A stretch of 16,008 nt of DNA from an uncultured Synechococcus sp. (GTDB taxonomy: Bacteria; Cyanobacteriota; Cyanobacteriia; PCC-6307; Cyanobiaceae). The stretch spans positions 1 through 16,008 of the forward strand of contig CAJWAH010000011.1 in NCBI GenBank assembly GCA_913020095.1, read 5' to 3'. Made by a program: the position numbers and the translations under genes. This document shows, piece after piece, positions 13,315-16,008 of this stretch (positions are counted from its first letter, which is position 1; each line of letters begins with the position of its first letter). Below the pieces are notes generated by a model. That model saw nothing but the letters and a program-made list of their open reading frames with translations, made no database searches and was not told the origin of the DNA.

Positions 13315-14195
13315 CAGCGGATCTTGCCGAGCGATCGACCCACCGCCTCGATGTTGGCGTAATCAGCATCCTTGGCCGGAATGAACCGTCCTGCCGCAAA
13401 CAGCTCCAGGATGGTTTTTTGGCGCGGCTGGCTTGGGCTCAGGTTGAGCAAGCTCTGCTGCAGCTTGCCTGTGAAACCAGCACCGAAGCGCTGATCCAAA
13501 TTGCCCTGGGCGATCCAGTGGTAGTCGGCATAGGGCGGAGTCCGCCACAAGAGCACCACCTTGTTGGTGTCGACCTTGCCTTCCTTCAGGCGGCTATCCC
13601 ACACCTGGCCATTGAGGGCACCGGCTTGATAGGCGCCGCTTTGCACCAGCGCAAGGGTGGCGTCGTGGCTGCCGCTGAAACCCGGGCGGCCAGAGGCAAA
13701 GTCTTTCGGGGTTACCCCTGCCTGAGCGAGGAAGTATTGGGGCATCAAACGGCCGGAGGTGGAGCTCTCTGAGCCGAAGGCAAAGCGCTTGCCCTTGAGT
13801 TGCTGCAGGTCGTTTTGAGCGCTGAAGGGCTTCAGACCAGCCGATTGGTTGGCAATGAAAACCGAGCGGAACTTGGCGTCGACATCCCGCTGCGCAATGA
13901 CCTTGGAGCCAGGGGTCTGCAAGCGGGCTTGAACCCCGGTGAGCCCGCCAAACCAAACCAAATCCAGATCCCCGCGGCGGAAGCCGGTGACAGCAGCGCC
14001 GTAATCCACAACGGGCTTGTATTTCACCGGCACGCCGAGCTGATCACTGAGCTCTTTGGCCAAAAGGCCATAGAGGCGGTTGAGCCGCTCGGGGTTTTGA
14101 TCGGGGATCGCGCTGATGCGCAGCACCTGGGAGGCCAGGGCAGGGGCCACCGGTGCCAGCAACAGCACCAGGGCCAGAGCAAGAAATCGAATCAA
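13314..14195 (-). CDS. phnD: Phosphonate/phosphite-type periplasmic binding protein
   Basis: This is the exported solute-binding protein of the phnDCE importer. I chose the TTG at 14195, which gives 293 residues beginning MIRFLALALVLLLAPVAPAL, a textbook signal peptide cleaved near residue 21-22. Longer forms are possible only from a TTG inside the aminotransferase gene and would spoil the signal. The mature part fits the PhnD/PtxB family: LRISAIPDQNPERLNRLYG, YGAAVTGFRRGDLDLVWFGG, LTGVQARLQTPG, and the ligand-loop SSTSGRLMPQ (144-153). Family members bind alkylphosphonates, phosphite or related anions; the motifs alone do not tell which. It starts 5 bases after the aminotransferase stop and runs directly into phnC. 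Confidence 0.93.
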   Translation of the reverse strand: MIRFLALALVLLLAPVAPALASQVLRISAIPDQNPERLNRLYGLLAKELSDQLGVPVKYKPVVDYGAAVTGFRRGDLDLVWFGGLTGVQARLQTPGSKVIAQRDVDAKFRSVFIANQSAGLKPFSAQNDLQQLKGKRFAFGSESSTSGRLMPQYFLAQAGVTPKDFASGRPGFSGSHDATLALVQSGAYQAGALNGQVWDSRLKEGKVDTNKVVLLWRTPPYADYHWIAQGNLDQRFGAGFTGKLQQSLLNLSPSQPRQKTILELFAAGRFIPAKDADYANIEAVGRSLGKIR

Positions 14196-14200
14196 GGAGA

Positions 14201-15373
14201 TCAGAGCGTTTGCAGGAAAGACTTCAGGCGGTTCAAGCCGTCGTCGATGGTGGCTGTGGTGACGGCGCAAGAGAGGCGAATACAACGGTCGTCGCCAAAG
14301 GCCACACCGGGCACAACTGCCAACCCCTGTTGATCTAGCAACTGCTGGCAGAACGTCATCGAATCCAGGCCAAAGGCGCTGATATCCGGGAAGGCGTAGA
14401 AGGCGCCGTTAGGCGGCACCACCACCACATCGCTGAGCTGTTGCAAACCAGCGGTGAGATGGCTGCGCCGCTGCGAAAAGCTGCGGGCCATCTCCTGCAC
14501 GCAATCCAGCGGTGCTTGCAACGCCGCCAAGGCGCCGCGCTGGGCAAAGCTGCAAACGTTGCTGGTGCTCTGGCTCTGCAAGGCGATGGCCGCTTTGACC
14601 ACCTCAGCTGGACCAGCCAGATAGCCCAAGCGCCAGCCGGTCATGGCCCAACCCTTGGCGAAGCCATTGACTACAAACAACCGATCAGCCAGATCAGGAG
14701 CCAGCGCGGCCAGGCTGTGGTGGGTTTGGCCATCGGCGAGCAGGTGCTCGTAGATCTCATCGCAGACCACCGCCACCTGGGGATGGCGGCGCAGCAAAGC
14801 GGCAACGGCTTCCAGCTCCTCGCGCTGCAGCACCAATCCCGTTGGATTGGAGGGTGTGTTGAGCACCAGCAAGCGGCTCTTGGGGGTGATCAAGGCTTCG
14901 AGGGCCTCGAGATCAAGGCGGAAGCCATCGCTGGCATTGCTGCTGAGCAAGCGCACCTCGGCTCCTGCCAAGCGCGCCAGCTCGGGGTAGGTCAGCCAGT
15001 ACGGCGCCGGCAGCAACACCTCATCGCCAGGGTCGAGCAGCACCTGAAAGAGGTTGTAAAGCGCCTGCTTGCCGCCATTGGTGACCAGCACCTGGTCACT
15101 GCGAACCGCCATGCCATTGCAGCGGCTGAGCTTCTCAGCGATGGCTTGGCGTAGCTCTGGATCGCCAGCGGCAGGGCCGTAGCGAGTCATGCCCTGCTCG
15201 AGGGCCGCCGCTGCCGCCTGGCGAATAAAGGCCGGCGTGTCGAAGTTGGGTTCTCCAGCACTGAGGCTGCAAATGTCCTGCCCCTCGGCCTGCAGCTGTT
15301 TAGCCCGGGCCGCAATGGCAAGCGTCAGAGATGGCTGCAACGAAGCCGCGCGGGCCGAAAGCTTCATGGGCAT
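14201..15373 (-). CDS. aspC: Class I (beta) aspartate-type aminotransferase
   Basis: A PLP-dependent cytoplasmic aminotransferase of 390 residues. The ATG at 15373 has GAGG eight bases upstream; an ATG two codons later is the alternative. Motifs include TRYGPAAG (63-70), TNGGKQALYN, APYW (123-126), NTPSNPTG (172-179), CDEIYEHLL (204-212) and the PLP lysine in NGFAKGWAMTGWRLGY (K240). A C-terminal CIRLSCA carries the substrate-carboxylate arginine. The sequence follows the Thermus-type beta subgroup, whose members act as aspartate aminotransferases and in some cases prephenate aminotransferases (arogenate route to Phe/Tyr); the exact substrate is not fixed by sequence. It is the first gene of the run leading into phnD (5-base gap). 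It is not the class V PhnW type used for aminoethylphosphonate. Confidence 0.9.
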   Translation of the reverse strand: MPMKLSARAASLQPSLTLAIAARAKQLQAEGQDICSLSAGEPNFDTPAFIRQAAAAALEQGMTRYGPAAGDPELRQAIAEKLSRCNGMAVRSDQVLVTNGGKQALYNLFQVLLDPGDEVLLPAPYWLTYPELARLAGAEVRLLSSNASDGFRLDLEALEALITPKSRLLVLNTPSNPTGLVLQREELEAVAALLRRHPQVAVVCDEIYEHLLADGQTHHSLAALAPDLADRLFVVNGFAKGWAMTGWRLGYLAGPAEVVKAAIALQSQSTSNVCSFAQRGALAALQAPLDCVQEMARSFSQRRSHLTAGLQQLSDVVVVPPNGAFYAFPDISAFGLDSMTFCQQLLDQQGLAVVPGVAFGDDRCIRLSCAVTTATIDDGLNRLKSFLQTL

Positions 15374-15374
15374 G

Positions 15375-15393
15375 GGCACACCCTCGTGGTGCC
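15375..15393 (-). promoter_or_regulatory. Inverted repeat around the aminotransferase ribosome binding site
   Basis: GGCAC (15375-15379) and GTGCC (15389-15393) would form a 5-bp stem whose 9-base loop contains the GAGG of the putative ribosome binding site just upstream of the ATG at 15373. It could modulate translation, but the stem is short and may be chance. Confidence 0.25.
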
Positions 15394-15461
15394 GCTCGGA
15401 TCTTCGAATCCTCCAGTGTGCCTCAGCACTCGGGCATGCTGTGCGCGGCAACACCACGGCA

Positions 15462-15812
15462 ATGGCTGCACCGTTCTGGGTTCTAGCCAGTGAGGCCCCA
15501 GCGGCCTTGGCACGCTTTTACAGCCAGCTGCTGAACGTGTCCGTTGAAATCAAGGGTTCGGTGCAGCAACTCACGCTGAGCCAGGGCCAGCAGTTGGTGA
15601 TCTACCAACCCTCATCGCAAAGGCCCCAACCAGCGCAACACGGCCGGCTGGCCCTGTGCCTGCCCAGCGCCAATCTCGAGAGCAGCCTTGAGCAGGCCCT
15701 GGCCCAAGGGGCTAGGGCTCTCGAAGCGATTCGCCAGGAGTCCTTTGGCCGTGAGGTGTGGATCGAAGATCCCGAGGGCAATCGCCTGTTGCTGCTGGAG
15801 TGGGCCCAATGA
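15462..15812 (+). CDS. Small glyoxalase/VOC-superfamily protein
   Basis: The 116-residue protein starts at the ATG at 15462 ([20 protein letters not shown]). The frame is open further upstream but lies over the aminotransferase gene and is not family-like. It matches a single VOC (glyoxalase/bleomycin-resistance) module: an N-terminal helix [12 protein letters not shown], a beta strand [25 protein letters not shown], then the closing [15 protein letters not shown] that is highly typical of this fold. VOC proteins use a paired beta-alpha fold, often metal-dependent, for isomerase, dioxygenase or binding roles; which applies here is unknown. Its stop overlaps the next gene's start (ATGA), so it is coupled to the uracil-DNA glycosylase. 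Confidence 0.83.
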   Translation: MAAPFWVLASEAPAALARFYSQLLNVSVEIKGSVQQLTLSQGQQLVIYQPSSQRPQPAQHGRLALCLPSANLESSLEQALAQGARALEAIRQESFGREVWIEDPEGNRLLLLEWAQ

Positions 15813-16008
15813 GCACCTCCTGGCACGAGCTCAGCGCCGATTGCCAAGGCTGTGAACGCTGCGAGCTGGCGGCAACGCGGCACAACGTGGTGGTGGGGCG
15901 AGGCCATCCCCAAGCCCGCGCGCTGCTGATTGGTGAGGCCCCGGGCCAGCAGGAAGACGAGCAGGGTGAACCGTTCGTTGGCCGGGCCGGACAACTGCTG
16001 GAGAAGCT
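15809..16008 (+). CDS. Family 4 uracil-DNA glycosylase, N-terminal part (runs off the right edge)
   Basis: The first 66 residues are present: [20 protein letters not shown] is followed by [20 protein letters not shown] and [10 protein letters not shown]. The GEAPG (42-46) and [10 protein letters not shown] (55-64) motifs define the family 4 uracil-DNA glycosylases, which remove uracil from DNA and carry a [4Fe-4S] cluster. Cysteines at 12, 15 and 18 lie where the first two cluster ligands are expected; the other ligands lie beyond the window. The ATG at 15809 overlaps the previous stop (ATGA). The gene is cut only by the window edge and shows no sign of being broken. Confidence 0.94.
   Translation, partial: MSTSWHELSADCQGCERCELAATRHNVVVGRGHPQARALLIGEAPGQQEDEQGEPFVGRAGQLLEK

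Noticed and set aside
14196..14285. Longer phnD start inside the aminotransferase gene
   Set aside because: The extra residues are His/Arg-rich shadow sequence and would put the signal peptide about 30 residues from the N-terminus; the TTG at 14195 gives a standard signal peptide.
10242..15373. Phosphonate catabolic operon
   Set aside because: Only transport genes are present; the aminotransferase is of the class I aspartate type, not PhnW, and no C-P bond-cleaving enzyme is seen.
1..16008. HIP1 octamers (GCGATCGC), CRISPR array, tRNA or rRNA genes
   Set aside because: None found by eye; nearest HIP1-like words (for example GCGATCGA near 13329) are imperfect, and intergenic gaps show no cloverleaf or spaced direct repeats.

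Overview
The window is chromosomal DNA of a GC-rich unicellular picocyanobacterium, most likely of the marine/coastal Synechococcus-Cyanobium group. The main signs are a psbA (photosystem II D1) gene whose N-terminus follows the marine Synechococcus pattern, several families largely restricted to cyanobacteria and plastids (a DUF3531 protein, a DUF92/VTE6-type protein, an ABC ATPase resembling plastid ABCI11), a SigF-like group 3 sigma factor, and no HIP1 (GCGATCGC) octamer found by eye. Coding density is very high: no gene-free stretch reaches 300 bases, and I found no tRNA, rRNA, CRISPR or insertion sequence.

Layout. 1-475 (-) is the 5' part of psbA. 615-1889 (-) is a membrane protein with a C-terminal DUF697 region and what looks like a dead GTPase domain. 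Divergent from it runs a tight + strand unit: a hypothetical protein (1959-2456), an RGG-rich protein with an acidic tail (2479-2976), and trpS (2976-3998, stop and start sharing one base). A hairpin-rich gap of about 240 bases leads to an exported lambda-lysozyme-like glycosidase (4236-4895). Facing it are hslO/Hsp33 (4897-5805) and an overlapping ABC ATPase (5798-6448), both -. Divergent again are a DUF3531 protein (6489-6932) and rsmE (6948-7706), both +. The end of rsmE overlaps a Q/A/P-rich hypothetical gene (7675-8133), which lies just downstream of a tyrosine-recombinase-like gene that appears to have lost its catalytic residues (8158-9417), both -.

After a divergent intergenic region packed with small inverted repeats comes a DUF92/VTE6-like gene (9578-10297, +), whose 3' end overlaps a sigma factor gene (10242-11021, -). 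Reading in transcription order from the right, one long - strand run is: class I aminotransferase (15373-14201), then phnD, phnC and a double-length phnE (14195-11075) with tiny gaps or overlaps, then the sigma factor. It looks like one transcription unit encoding a complete phosphonate/phosphite-type ABC importer; no C-P lyase, phosphonatase or phosphite dehydrogenase is present here. On the right edge (+) are a small glyoxalase/VOC-fold gene (15462-15812) and the start of a family 4 uracil-DNA glycosylase gene (15809 to the edge).

Most of the window is ordinary picocyanobacterial housekeeping. The parts that deserve a second look are two apparent pseudoenzymes (recombinase-like 8158-9417 and DUF697 protein 615-1889), the RGG protein coupled to trpS, the aminotransferase-phnDCE-sigma run, and unexplained inverted-repeat clusters at 9436-9499 and 4028-4108. 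I did not find convincing evidence of an entirely new multi-gene system.
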